NCBI GenBank assembly: GCA_032622095.1
Contig: CP136069.1
Span: forward strand, 80,934,958-80,998,957
DNA length: 64,000 bases
Direction of reading: 5' to 3'
From: Siphonodentalium dalli
Lineage: Eukaryota > Mollusca > Scaphopoda > Gadilida > Siphonodentaliidae
This document shows, piece after piece, positions 47,502 to 60,700 of this stretch. The notes under the pieces are model-generated. The model ran no database searches. It saw only the letters and a program-made list of their open reading frames with translations, and was not told where the DNA came from. Position numbers and translations under genes: made by a program. Each line of letters opens with the position of its first letter. The first letter of the stretch is position 1.

Positions 47502-49469
47502 CTTACATCACGTATAATATCTATTAGCCAGGGAACAAGGCAGGGAAGTACCCTCGCTCCGATTTTCTACGCCATCTACATAGACAGTTTGCTCAGTGAG
47601 CTCGAACACTCGAACTTTGGTTTCAGGCTGCTAAATATCAACTGCTCGTCTCCCACACAGGCAGATGATATGACCATCCTCTCGCTTTCATCATATGGAA
47701 TACAAAAAATGTGTAATATATGTGGCAATTACAGTAAAAAATGGCGATTTATGTATAACCAACATAAATGTCAGGTAATTATCTTCAATGAGAAATCTAA
47801 ATACGCCTCTATCAATCGCACATGGATGCTAAATGGCATAGCAGTTAATAAAACGGATTCAGTCACGCACCTGGGCATACCATTACACAAAAGTGACTTT
47901 CCAAACACTCTTACAGAAAGTGTCAGCTCAAAAATTCGGTCGACATATCTTATGTTAAGCACTGCCGGTATGTACGCAGGAGGCATAACACCTCAGAGTT
48001 CAATGGTAATGTATAAATCAGTGGTACTTTCTCGTGGACTTTACGGTTCAGAATTTCTCTGTGGCTTATCAGCCTCTAACTTGATCAAGCTCGAAAGAGT
48101 TCACAGATTTTGCTTGAAGCGTATTCAGGGCCTACCTGCCCGATGCAGGACCGATGTCGTTACTGCCCTGCTAGGAACATATCCACTTCAAGTTAGTATT
48201 GATGCCAGAAAAATTTCACTCTTTGGAGCCCTTTGTCGACTAACGCTTGGAAAGGCTTGTAAAACAATCTTTGAAACTAGGCTGTTTGATTACGTTTACT
48301 CACAGAACCCGACAACAACTTTTATTGGCGAAGTATTTTCATTACTCGTGAAATACAACTTGACTGATGGAGTATATGAGTACATCAGGTATGGCGTATT
48401 TCTCTCGAAAGAGTCGTGGAAGGCGCTAACGAGAAATAATATTCGAAACACAACCGAGTCAGATTGGAAAATTAGAACGGAAATTGACCCATCATTCAAT
48501 CGGTTTCGGAATGTACATGACAACCTAAACATGTCTGATCTTTGGCGACTCTGTCGAAAATTTTCACATAATAAACATTCCTATCTAACCACAGCTCTTG
48601 TGATCGATGCAACAACGTACTTAAACGAAGCACTTATCCAGTGTCCTAACTGCTATAAAATGTACCTTGATAAAGTACAGCACGTTCTCATTGAATGCAG
48701 TTCCCTGACATCACTACGGAATAATATGTTTTTTTGATATTATTGATCGTTATGGCGTAGAATGTTTTATCAAGATTGATGATCTTTCATTGGACGAAAT
48801 GATCTTGCTTCATTTGACTCACATTACTGGTGATATGTGTACAGCAGTTGATGATGTATACGTCTTTCTGGACTTCATGGTAACGATTACTGCCAAATTA
48901 TGGATGTGATACAATGCACTCTTGCAGGGAAATATTTCCTAGTCCATCATTGAATAATACAAATCAGTCAGCCCATCATCATCATCGTCATCATCATCAT
49001 TATCATCATCATCGTCGTCACCACCATCGACATAATCATCGTAATCATCATCGCCGTCGTCCATGTCATCATCATAATCTTCATCGTCGTCATCGCCACC
49101 GTCATCATTGACGTCATCGTCATAATCTAATTTCCTCATCTTCAACATCATTTTCATCATCATGTACATCATCATCATCGTCATCATTATCATTATCATC
49201 ATCATCAATATAGTCATCTTCTTCCTCACGTTCAACATTAACATCGTCATCATCGATCAACGTCGTCGTTCTCAACATCATCCCAATCATCATCATCATC
49301 GTCAGTATATCCACCATTGTAGAAATGTAAATACGTCTTGCTTATCATATTTATTTGTGTTGTTTCTATAAAATTTAATTATGATATCTATTCATTGTGT
49401 TGTGCATAACAATGTTATATTCTTTGTAAAATCTTCAATATCTGGAGGAGAAAAAAATATAATAATAAC
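47502..49469 (+). pseudogene. 5'-truncated LINE with reverse transcriptase core and zinc knuckle
   Basis: Open from before 47502 to 48737, then a frameshift; the continuation to TGA at 48909 reads DIIDRYGVECFIKID. Motif B is QGTRQGSTLAP (47526-47558), motif C is QADDM (Gln in the usual Tyr/Phe place) near 47658-47672, followed by thumb LYGSEF and knuckle CPNC...HVLIEC near 48640-48700. The first 52 codons of the long frame come from flanking DNA and the duplicated target, not from the LINE. The 3' region contains a TCATCA-rich tract and ends GAGAAAAAAATATAATAATA before the second 84-bp repeat. It belongs to the same family as 23937-24524. Confidence 0.85.
48976..49310. repeat. Imperfect (TCA)n microsatellite
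   Basis: Mostly TCATCA/TCGTCA/CCATCA triplets inside the LINE 3' region. His-rich sense and Asp/Met-rich antisense frames across it are translations of the repeat. Confidence 0.95.
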
Positions 49470-49553
49470 AGGTTACAAACAACTAATTATTTTACATATG
49501 CCTCGATACACCTTCACGACCACACCCACACCAATATATGGCTCCAATGAAAA
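49470..49553 (+). repeat. Long target-site duplication, right copy
   Basis: See 47417-47501; differs at two positions (CACGCCC versus CACACCC, AATCTATG versus AATATATG). Confidence 0.75.
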
Positions 49554-50057
49554 CGTTAAATTTGGGGCCGTGATCGGTACTCATTCGCGACTTGTTCGAC
49601 CCAAAACAAATCACGGGTAAACGACTCAGCTTGCAAGTTACATAGCCAAACTAGCGAATATACAATATATACACACACAAATATAACAAAAGTGTCCAAA
49701 TTAGCCTCAAATAAGAATAATTCGGGCAGAAATGTGGAAACTATTGTAATGTGCAACAATTTTCCCTGAAATATCATTCAATTTGCCAGAAAATTGCCCG
49801 AATAGGCTGGAATAGGACCATAACAAATCTCCAGTTTGCCCGAATGTTGAACTTTCTACCCGATTTGGGGGGGGGGCTGCAGCCTCCAGCCCCCCCCCCC
49901 GGCCCATGATTGTGACAGAGCGGTATAAATACAACAATTAACAGAGAACATAAATATATCAAATTGAAATTTCACATAATATTGTCAGGTAAATTGTTAA
50001 TCCGATTTCCCCTCGGACTATATGCCTATACTGATTGCACATATAGTCAGATATAGT
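49554..50057. other. Unassigned, with a G10/C10 hairpin at 49867-49900
   Basis: Ten G followed by CTG pairs with CAG followed by ten C, leaving a seven-base loop. GGGCAGAAATG near 49722 and TGCCCGAATG near 49837 are partly inverted, so the hairpin may sit inside a larger MITE. Confidence 0.45.
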
Positions 50058-51292
50058 TAAAGAATTCACTTATTTAGGGGTTAAATTATTTTATAATGGT
50101 CGCTTCTGCCAGAACATAAAGAAAACAGTTAACTCTGCAACGAGAGCCATGTACGGACTGCTTAATAAGGTCCGAAAACTAAACTTACCCATTGATATTA
50201 TGCTTGATTTATTCGATAAGATGATTTTACCTATTTTACTGTATGGGAGTGAGATATGGTGTTTTGAACGTATTCAAAGTGTAGAGACACTACATCTAAA
50301 ATTTTGTAAGATGGTTGCGTCCATCAAAATGAGTACCCAATTACATAGTTTATGCAGAATTCGCACGACACCCCGTCTCTATAGAAATAACATGCCGAGC
50401 TCTGACATATTGGTCAAAGCTCGTATCGAGTAACGGCTCTGAGCTAGCTAAGAATATTTATACCTTAATTTATCAGACTCATGAGATGAACTCACAGACA
50501 GCAGACAAAAATAACTCCAAATGGTTATGTTTTGTCAAAAATGCTCTTTATGATTTGAAATTGCAATCAAAGTGGATCACACAGACGGGCCTGACCGCTA
50601 TTGAACTGAGAAATGCAAAAACTGTTCTCAAACAACGTCATTGGGACGCACTACTCGTTGACATAAACACATCTGCTTCATCGAGGGCCCAATTTTATAG
50701 TTTTATTAAAACTGACTACGGTTACCCAAATTACTTGAAGATTTTGCCGTCTAATCTATCGATATACCTCTTGAAGCTCAGAACTGCAAATCATAAACTG
50801 CCTATAGAGTGCTCAAGATGGAAGAAATCTCAGAATGATAATGACAATAGGATATGCACCATATGTGGAAAATATTTAGGAGACGAATACCATTTAGTTA
50901 TTATATGCAGTCATTTGGATGAAATCAGAAAACAATATATCCCTGAGTACTTTTGGAAGAACCCTACGAGAGAGAAATTCCATGGTCTCCTATCTCTTCA
51001 AAATATAAGCCTCATAAAAAGACTATGCATATTCCTAAGGTGTGCCTTTAAGAAGGTGTCTTATACTATATAATCGAAATCATTTATTGTTATGGGTGAA
51101 CACATGTAGTTATCATACTTGTTAAGTTTATCGCCTATTATTGTGTAATCTAATTTAATTACTGCTGTGTATATGAAATGAACAATGATTAATGTGAAAT
51201 TCAAAGTTGTGTACATAGTGTATATATATATATGTTTTGCTTGTTTCACAGTTATGTGACTTATGCAATAAATCAATCAATCAATCAATCAA
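50058..51292 (+). pseudogene. LINE 3' half with (CAAT)n tail
   Basis: Starts within the post-catalytic region (FTYLGVKLFYNGRF from about 50062), then LFDKMILPILLYGSEIW (50207-50257) and LHLKFCKMV. After stops near 50433, it reopens at 50486-51073 with RICTICGK...YHLVIICSHL, the zinc knuckle. 3' end GCAATAAATCAATCAATCAA at 51265-51292. One or two disabling changes; otherwise well preserved. It shares architecture with 41312 and 41864-45017. Confidence 0.85.
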
Positions 51293-52159
51293 ACCCTTAG
51301 CGTAAACTAATTATCACGCTCATATGTCGGTCGTTTTAGTCGATGTAACTAATACCACGGCTTTGCCATCATAGTTACGTTTGGTGATACGGATAGAATA
51401 ATCATTTCTGCTTAATTTGAAACAAACCTCCAGATCTGATGTGACCATTTCACGAAGTTTGAACTTTTTAAATCGGATAACGCTGTTTTCGCGCGACATC
51501 GATCACTGGGCAAACTGAGTTTTATATATCATTTGGAGGAGATATCCTTTATTGTATCGACCACATTTGTTCATTGTTACGTTGTGAATTTTGACTATAA
51601 TAAAATTGGTTCCTTTTCTCATTCATCGGCGAGAAAACTAGACCCAAAGTTGCAGAGTAGTTACGTATTTCTGTATAAATGCGACATAAATTTTGGTCAC
51701 CTGCTTCACAAAATTATATTTAGATCATATCTCTACATGTTTCAACATTTAAATATTATACTTACCTGCGTTAAATCAGAAAAACACACATTTTCCGGAG
51801 CATGAGTTCAACTGTTTATGAAAAATTAGCGAAACTCGACCAAGGTCGGGAAGTTTGCTCGACGAGGGGTCATTTCTGGCGCACAGGTGGTACCCACACA
51901 ATTTAGGCTTGTTTTTGTTTTATGACAGGTTAGCCCATAGGTAATTTTGTACACACTCACCGCATCTATATTTCACCACATAAACCGATTTTGCAGACCA
52001 CAGGGTTTTCGCTTTACATGATAGGATCAAGATAGCTTTTGGTTAGTCCGGGGAGATTTTATTATGGAATGTGGGATATATATATATGTGTATATAGTGT
52101 ACATATATTCAATATTTTGTATCACATTAATTTAGTGACAAAAATAAAGCATACAACAA
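51293..52159. other. Unassigned
   Basis: A 90-codon frame at 51533-51805 has no recognised domain. The stretch near 52075-52105 is TATATATG-rich. Confidence 0.4.
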
Positions 52160-52520
52160 CAAAATTATATGATATAGCACGAACAAAGCTATTTGAAAAA
52201 TTAGAAACTGTAAATCCGGGGTTCATCAAACTATCAAACAAGGAAACATTTATTAGTATTATGAAAAATAACAATCCCACAGTGTGCGATATGATTTGCA
52301 ATAACATAATATTATATGGATTCTTCATAATACGGGAAAATGTTGTTCACAACAAATGAAAAAGGGAAGCTGGAAGGGAAACATTCGTACGTAATTTTAA
52401 TTATCTGTGTTCAAAATATGTGTTGATACAATGAATATTCTTATATATGTGTTTTTATATACTACTTTGCAACATGTCTGTAATATATATTTCTTGCAAT
52501 AAATGTTATCTATCTATCTA
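52160..52520 (+). pseudogene. LINE extreme 3' end with (TATC)n tail
   Basis: LYDIARTKLFEKLETVNPGF and NNNPTVCDMICNNI match the C-terminus of the LINE at 41864-45017 (YKSIRNDLYSQLELYKPGF, NNDPNVCSLICRKI). The 3' tail is AATAAATGTTATCTATCTAT at 52498-52520. Confidence 0.75.
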
Positions 52521-52596
52521 CCGCTCATCGCCGTGATGGACATGTGTGTCAATCTTTGTATGATGTAAAAGTACAATAAAATTGATTGATTGATTG
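52521..52596 (+). pseudogene. Very short LINE 3' tip with (TTGA)n tail
   Basis: TTTGTATGATGTAAAAGTAC then AATAAAATTGATTGATTG resembles the 3' end of the copy at 46375-46997 (TTTGATGCAAAAGTAC, AATAAATTGATT). Confidence 0.55.
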
Positions 52597-54394
52597 TATC
52601 AAAGGCATTACATAACAGACATGGGATTTCTAACTGGTCTGGTCTGACATCACAGCAGGATATCAGGAAATGTATAAGGTTGTGTTGGCAATAAATGCTT
52701 TCGTTTCCTTGAGCCAAGGTTTTTTAATTTTTGCTATACAAGTCCTTGCTTGAGCGAAAACATTGGCTCCCGCCAATGTGGCCCGTGGATAGTAAGATTA
52801 GATTTATTAGCATCTGGACTCATTATTGTAGAAACTACGGACATTCTCTATTATCCGGGTTTGGTGAACTCCATATATTATTCAGAGTTTGCACATGGGC
52901 CAAGTTTGCCACTTAAATACAAATTCTGGGTCTGATGTTAAGCCGCTCTGACATGGGCGTATATATGTAAGGGCAGTGGTGTAGTAGCTGGACGGTTTTG
53001 GTCGTACCAATATCAGGGTCCACACAATTTAATCTTTTTCATTACACACATAGCAGCTAGCCGTTTTATTAGTATTTGGAACATAAAACAGAAGAAAGTC
53101 AAGCATTTAATGATCCCAGGCTGTTAGTTTACCAAGAAGACACATGCTAATAGGGCCCTGTACCATGCCATCTAACTGTATCAGCTTATTATATGTAGTA
53201 AACGGAGTGCACCATAAAATACCCAGTCAGATTTGGTTAACAACTAATATATATTAAAGATACAAAGATTTATGGACAATCCTGGAGAGCTAGCCCCAGA
53301 GTGGGGGAATGTTACCCATTTCTTTCAAGCCATTGCTGGCACCAATTAATGGACATAACAGTATCATGTACATGGCACATGGTATTTGAAATGATCTAGT
53401 TGTTGTGGAAAGTTGGGAAATGTGGAAGGGTTGTATAGAAATCCAAAGACATTAATGGGACCGTCATTAAATGCTTGGCATTTATGGACTTTAATCGCAT
53501 CCATCCTAGTCCGTGGGCCAATTCCAAAAAGACGCCTAGTTTTCGCTTTCGTTGCACCCCCCTCCGAACAAATGTTTGTTATACCAAATTATAGGTAATT
53601 ATATAGCCGTCAGGGTGGTGTAAATTTCCACTTCAGAAATGTGTCCAAAAGTTTCGAAAAATGAGGATGATTAACCCTACCCCAGTTGAAAACATTACAT
53701 GTAGCTGTTCTGAATCATTAAGCCCCTACGCGAATCTTAAAAACTTCAGAAGAACCATTTATAGTTGATAACATGCCTCATATATACCGTCAATGGACAC
53801 AATTGTCATTTTTTGAAAATATTGAAAATAAATTGAGTTATAGTGAAAAGTGTGATAAAAAGAGTGATTGTTTGGGTACTTTTTCCAAAATGTTGTCTAA
53901 TATAAAATGATATAAGTTCCGGATTTCAGTGAAACATGCGGATATTAAGGTTTTAAAAACTTCGCAAGGGTATATTCCACATGTTCGAAAAACTAGAATG
54001 TGATTCATTCCGTATTTTCGACTTACTATGAAAAAGCTACCCCTACCCCCTATTTTTTAATAATTTAATCCAATTTTTTAAATTTTCAATAGTGTACCCA
54101 TTCAACACATATGCTCCTTCAAAATTGATTTTAAACAATATAATGATTTGATAATCCGACATTTGTCATTCATAATTTTAAAAATCTCGAAATTTGCCAA
54201 AAATTTACTGAAATATTTATAAAAAAAAATTAATAAATAAAAAGAGACTTTTTTCAATATTTTTCAACAAAAAGTAAAATTGAGTTGTGCAGATCATTTA
54301 ATAGTGCTATATATAACAAAATATGACTGATATGTCCGTATCACAAGAAAATGTCATAATATTTTACTAAAATGACAGGCAAAATGGGAGGTTG
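52597..54394. other. No gene recognised
   Basis: AT-rich; several runs of A or T. No frame over 61 codons and no repeat unit noticed. Confidence 0.4.
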
Positions 54395-54690
54395 TATGAT
54401 CATCCCATGCATGATGTACCATACAGGGATGTACTATGATCGCCCCAGGGATCATTGGGGTGTCGGAGGGTCGTCCCATGGGCCATCTGAAGGTCGTACC
54501 TTCGACCACGTGACCACATTGAGGTCGTAACGTCGTCACAGTGACCATATAGAGGTCGTATGACAATCCCAGGGACCAGATGGATGTCGTCATCAGGCAT
54601 CACAAGGTCTTCCCATGGACCATACGGAGATCGGACGGTCATCCCAGATAACATAGGGAGGTCGTATGACCGATATCCGAAATGGGATAG
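54395..54690. repeat. Diverged minisatellite, roughly 33-36 bp period
   Basis: Repeated GGTCGTA(T/C)G...TCCCA(G/T)GGACCATA blocks. It lies directly before the 815-bp satellite. Open frames across it are repeat translations. Confidence 0.7.
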
Positions 54691-54721
54691 GAATGGGTTA
54701 TTTATTTAAGGCCTTATCCCA

Positions 54722-57700
54722 GCGCTGATTTATTCAGTATTGTCAGGAATTCCATTTAGTTTTTTGTTTATTCAGACTTCTCGGAGAAAGATGATTTCCA
54801 TTAGTTTGTCTTTTAATTAGATTTTTGATTTGGCCATCACACAATATGTCAACCAGATAATTAAATGTTAATCGGTCATATTTTTAGTGACGTCTATTTG
54901 TGCGACCATTTTTGTGATAAAATTTTCACAAAATTACTAAACCTTGTGATATAATGATATTGCTGGTTTTTGAACCCAAATAGTCAGATTGTGCTGTAAA
55001 AATACAAGATTTAACACATAAAACTATTTTCAGTCGCCAGAAAAATGGCATGTCCTGTCCCGCTCGCCCCTTGGCCAAGGGCAGGGGGTCAGCTGCCCCC
55101 CCCCCCCCCCGCTCTGGTATATACGTCATGTTACACGCATGTGGGCCCCTGTGACACAGCGTTCCCGATAAACCTACTCCCCGATACGGTGTCCTCATAA
55201 AACTACTCTCTCACCTATATTTTGTGCCCCCATATACCTACTCTCCCACACGGTGTGCCCGATAAACCTCTGATATGGCGTCCCCATAAAACTACACTCT
55301 CACACAGGGGCCACATAAACCTGCTCTCCGACACATACTATAATTATGAAAATCCATCCATCGTTTGCTCAGCTATAGAGATTGCTAAACACAAAATGCC
55401 CTCCCCAAAATCTGGTCGACATCTGTGATGGCCAAATCACAAGTCTAATTAAAAGAAAAACTTATGGAATTTCTGACAATGCTGAATATAGGTCGCTTGC
55501 AGAAATTGTCAACGATTATTTTGATAAATAAGATAATAAATTGAAAATTGAAACAACGGTCGCGCTGATTTATTCAGTATTGTCAGGAATTCCATTTAGT
55601 TTTTTGTTTATTCAGACTTCTCGGAGAAAGATGATTTCCATTAGTTTTTCTTTTAATTAGATTTTTGATTTGGCCATCACACAATATGTCAACCAGATAA
55701 TTAAATGTTAATCGGTCATATTTTTAGTGACGTCTATTTGTGCGACCATTTTTGTGATAAAATTTTCACAAAATTACTAAACCTTGTGATATAATGATAT
55801 TGCTGGTTTTTGAACCCAAATAGTCAGATTGTGCTGTAAAAATACAAGATTTAATACATAAAACTATTTTCAATCGCCAGAAAAATGGCATGTCCTGTCC
55901 CGCTCGCCCCTTGGCCAAGGGCAGGGGGTCAGCTGCCCCCCCCTGGTATATACGTCATGTTACACGCATGTGGCCCCCTGTGACACAGCGTTCCCGATAA
56001 ACCTACTTCCCGATACGGTGTCCTCATAAAACTACTCTCTCACCTATATTTTGGGCCCCCATATACCTACTCTCCCACACGGTGTGCCCGATAAACCTCT
56101 GATATGGCGTCCCCATAAAACTACACTCTCACTCAGGGGCCACATAAACCTGCTCTCCGACACATACTATAATTATGAAAATCCATCCATCGTTTGCTCA
56201 GCTAGAGATTGCTAAACACAAAATCTGGTCGACATCTGTGATGGCCAAATCACAAGTCTAATTAAAAGAAAAACTTATGGAATTTCTGACAATGCTGAAT
56301 ATAGGTCGCTTGCAGAAATTGTCAACGATTATTTTGATAAATAAGATAATAAAATTGAAACAACGGTCGCGCTGATTTATTCAGTATTGTCAGGAATTCC
56401 ATTTAGTTTTTTGTTTATTCAGACTTCTCGGAGAAAGATGATTTCCATTAGTTTTTCTTTTAATTAGATTTTTGATTTGGCCATCACATAATATGTCAAC
56501 CAGATAATTAAATCTTAATCGGTCATATTTTTAGTGACGTCTATTTGTGCGACCATTTTTGTGATAAAATTTTCACAAAATTACTAAACCTTGTGATATA
56601 ATGATATTGCTGGTTTTTGAACCCAAATAGTCAGATTGTGCTGTAAAAATACAAGATATAACACATAAAACTATTTTCAGTCGCCAGAAAAATGGCATGT
56701 CCTGTCCCGCTCGCCCCTTGGCCAAGGGCACGGGGTCAGCTGCCCCCCTCCCCCGCTCTGGTATATACGTCATGTTACACGCATGTGGGCCCCTGTGACA
56801 CAGCGTTCCCGATAAACCTACTCCCCGATACGGTGTCCTCATAAAACTACTCTCTCACCTATATTTTGGGCCCCCATATACCTACTCTCCCACACGGTGT
56901 GTCCGATAAACCTCTGATATGGCGTCCCCATAAAACTACACTCTCACCCAGGGACCACATAAACCTGCTCTCCGACACATACTATAATTATGAAAATCCA
57001 TCCAACGTTTGCTCAGCTAGAGATTGCTAAACACAAAATCTGGTCGACATCTGTGATGGCCAAATCACAAGTCTAATTAAAAGAAAAACTTATGGAATTT
57101 CTGACAATGCTGAAAATAGGTTGCTTGCAGAAATTGTCAACGATTATTTTGATAAATAAGATAATAAAATTGAAACAACGGTCGCGCTGATTTATTCAGT
57201 ATTGTCAGGAATTCCATTTAGTTTTTTGTTTATTCAGACTTCACGGAGAAAGATTATTTCCATTTGTTTGTCTTTTAATTATATTTTTGATTTGGCCATC
57301 ACACAATATGTCAACCAGATAATTAAATTTTAATCGGTCATATTTTTAGTGACGTCTATTTGTGCGACCATTTTTGTGATAAAATTTTCACAAAATTACT
57401 AAACCTTGTGATATAATGATATTGCTGGTTTTTGAACCCAAATAGTCAGATTGTGCTGTAAAAATACAAGATTTAACACATAAAACTATTTTCAGTCGGC
57501 AGAAAAATGGCATGTCCTGTCCCGCTCGCCCCATGGCCAAAGGCAGGGGGTCAGCTGCCCCCCCCCGCTCTGGTATATACGTCATGTTACACGCATGTGG
57601 CCCCCTGTGACACAGCGTTCCCGATAAACCTACTTCCCGATACGGTGTCCTCATAAAACTACTCTCTCACCTATATTTTGGGCCCCCATATACCTACTCT

Positions 57701-60700
57701 CCCACACGGTGTGCCCGATAAACCTCTGATATGGCGTCCCCATAAAACTACACTCTCACCCAGGGGCCACATAAACCTGCTCTCCGACACATACTATAAT
57801 TATGAAAATCCATCCATCGTTTGCTCAGCTAGACATTGCTAAACACAAAATCTGGTCGACATCTGTGATGGCCAAATCACAAGTCTAATTAAAAGAAAAT
57901 CTTATGGAATTTCTGACAATGCTGAAAATAGGTCGCTTGCAGAAATTGTCAACGATTATTTTGATAAATAAGATAATAAAATTGAAACAACGGTCGCGCT
58001 GATTTATTCAGTATTGTCAGGAATTCCATTTAGTTTTTTGTTTATTCAGACTTATGGGAGAAAGATGATTTCCATTAGTTTTTCTTTTAATTAGATTTTT
58101 GATTTGGCCATCACACAATATGTCAACCAGATAATTAAATGTTAATCGGTCATATTTTTAGTGACGTCTATTTGTGCGACCATTTTTGTGATAAAATTTT
58201 CACAAAATTACTAAACCTTGTGATATAATGATATTGCTGGTTTTTGAACCCAAATAGTCAGATTGTGCTGTAAAAATACAAGATATAACACATAAAACTA
58301 TTTTCAGTCGCCAGAAAAATGGCATGTCCTGTCCCGCTCGCCCCTTGGCCAAGGGCACGGGGTCAGCTGCCCCCCTCCCCCGCTCTGGTATATACGTCAT
58401 GTTACACGCATGCGGGCCCCTGTGACACAGCGTTCCCGATAAACCTACTCCCCGATACGGTGTCCTCATAAAACTACTCTCTCACCTATATTTTGGGCCC
58501 CCATATACCTACTCTCCCACACGGTGTGCCCGATAAACCTCTGATATGGCGTCCCCATAAAACTAGACTCGCACCCAGGGGCCACATAAACCTGCTCTCC
58601 GACACATACTATAATTATGAAAATCCATCCATCGTTTGCTCAGCTAGAGATTGCTAAACACAAAATCTGGTCGACATCTGTGATGGCCAAATCACAAGTC
58701 TAATTAAAAGAAAAACTTATGGAATTTCTGACAATGCTGAATATAGGTCGCTTGCAGAAATTGTCAACGATTATTTTGATAAATAAGATAATAAAATTGA
58801 AACAACGGTCGCGCTGATTTATTCAGTATTGTCAGGAATTCCATTTAGTTTTTTGTTTATTCAGACTTCTCGGAGAAAGATGATTTCCATTAGTTTTTCT
58901 TTTAATTAGATTTTTGATTTGGCCATCACACAATATGTCAACCAGATAATTAAATGTTAATCGGTCATATTTTTAGTGACGTCTATTTGTGCGACCATTT
59001 TTGTGATAAAATTTTCACAAAATTACTAAACCTTGTGATATAATGATATTGCTGGTTTTTGAACCCAAATAGTCAGATTGTGCTGTAAAAATACAAGATA
59101 TAACACATAAAACTATTTTCATTCGCCAGAAAAATGGCATGTCCTGTCCCGCTCGCCCCTTGGCCAAGGGCACGGGGTCAGTTGCCCCCCCCCGCTCTGG
59201 TATATACGTCATGTTACACGCATGTGGGCCCCTGTGACACAGCGTTCCCGATAAACCTACTCCCCGATACGGTGTCCTCATAAAACTACTCTCTCACCTA
59301 TATTTTGGGCCCCCATATATCTACTCTCCCACACGGTGTGTCCGATAAACCTCTGATATGGCGTCCCCATAAAACTACACTCTCACCCAGGGACCACATA
59401 AACCTGCTCTCCGACACATACTATAATTATGAAAATCCATCCATCGTTTGCTCAGCTAGAGATTGCTAAACACAAAATCTGGTCGACATCTGTGATGGCC
59501 AAATCACAAGTCTAATTAAAAGAAAAACTTATGGAATTTCTGACAATGCTGAAAATAGGTCGCTTGCAGAAATTGTCAACGATTATTTTGATAAATAAGA
59601 TAATGAAATTGAAACAACGGTCGCGCTGATTTATTCAGTATTGTCAGGAATTCCATTTAGTTTTTTGTTTATTCAGACTTCTCGGAGAAAGATGATTTCC
59701 ATTAGTTTTTCTTTTAATTAGATTTTTGATTTGGCCATATCACAATATGTCAACCAGATAATTAAATGTTAATCGGTCATATTTTTAGTGACGTCTATTT
59801 GTGCGACCATTTTTGTGATAAACTTTTCACAAAATTACTAAGCCTTGTGATATAATGATATTGCTGGTTTTTGAACCCAAATAGTCAGATTGTGCTGTAA
59901 AAATACAAGATTTAACACACAAAACTATTTTCAGTCGCCAGAAAAATGGCATGTCCTGTCCCGCTCACCCCTTGGCCAAGGGCAGGGGGTCAGCTGCCCC
60001 CCCCACTCTGGTATATACGTCATGTTACACGCATGTGGGCCCCTGTGACACAGCGTTACCGATAAACCCACTCCCGGATACGGTGTCCTCATAAAACTAC
60101 TCTCTCACCTATATTTTGGGTCCACATAAACCTGCTCTTCGACACATACTATAATTATGAAAATCCATCCATCGTTTGCTCAGCTAGAAATTGCTAAGCA
60201 CAAAATCTGGTCGACATCTGTGATGGCCAAATCACAAGTCTAATTAAAAGAAAAACTTATGGAATTTCTGACAATGCTGAATATAGGTCGCTTGCAGAAA
60301 TTGTCAACGATTATTTTGATAAATAAGATAATAAAATTGAAACAACGGTCGCGCTGATTTATTCCGTATTGTCGGGAATTCCATTTAGTTTTTTGTTTAT
60401 TCAGACTTCTCGGAGAAAGATGATTTCCATTAGTTTGTCTTTTAAATAGATTTTTGATTTGGCCATCACACAATATGTCAACCAGATAATTAAATCATAA
60501 TCGGTCATATTTTTAGTGACGTCTATTTGTGCGACCATTTTTATGATAAAATTTTCACAAAATTACTAAACCTTGTGATATAATGATATTGCTGGTTTTT
60601 GAACCCAAATAGTCAGATTGTGCTGTAAAAATACAAGATTTAACACATAAAACTACTTTCAGTCGCCAGAAAAATGGCATGTCCTGTCCCGCTCGCCCCT

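Noticed and set aside
48914-49317. His-rich sense and Asp/Met-rich antisense frames
   Set aside because: Translation of the TCA-type microsatellite in the LINE 3' region.
54926-59281. Repeated antisense frames of 88-90 codons, one per satellite unit, looking like a tandem gene family
   Set aside because: The variable C run inside each unit shifts the frame, some units lack the frame, and the product has no recognisable domain or signal; more likely a by-product of the satellite sequence.
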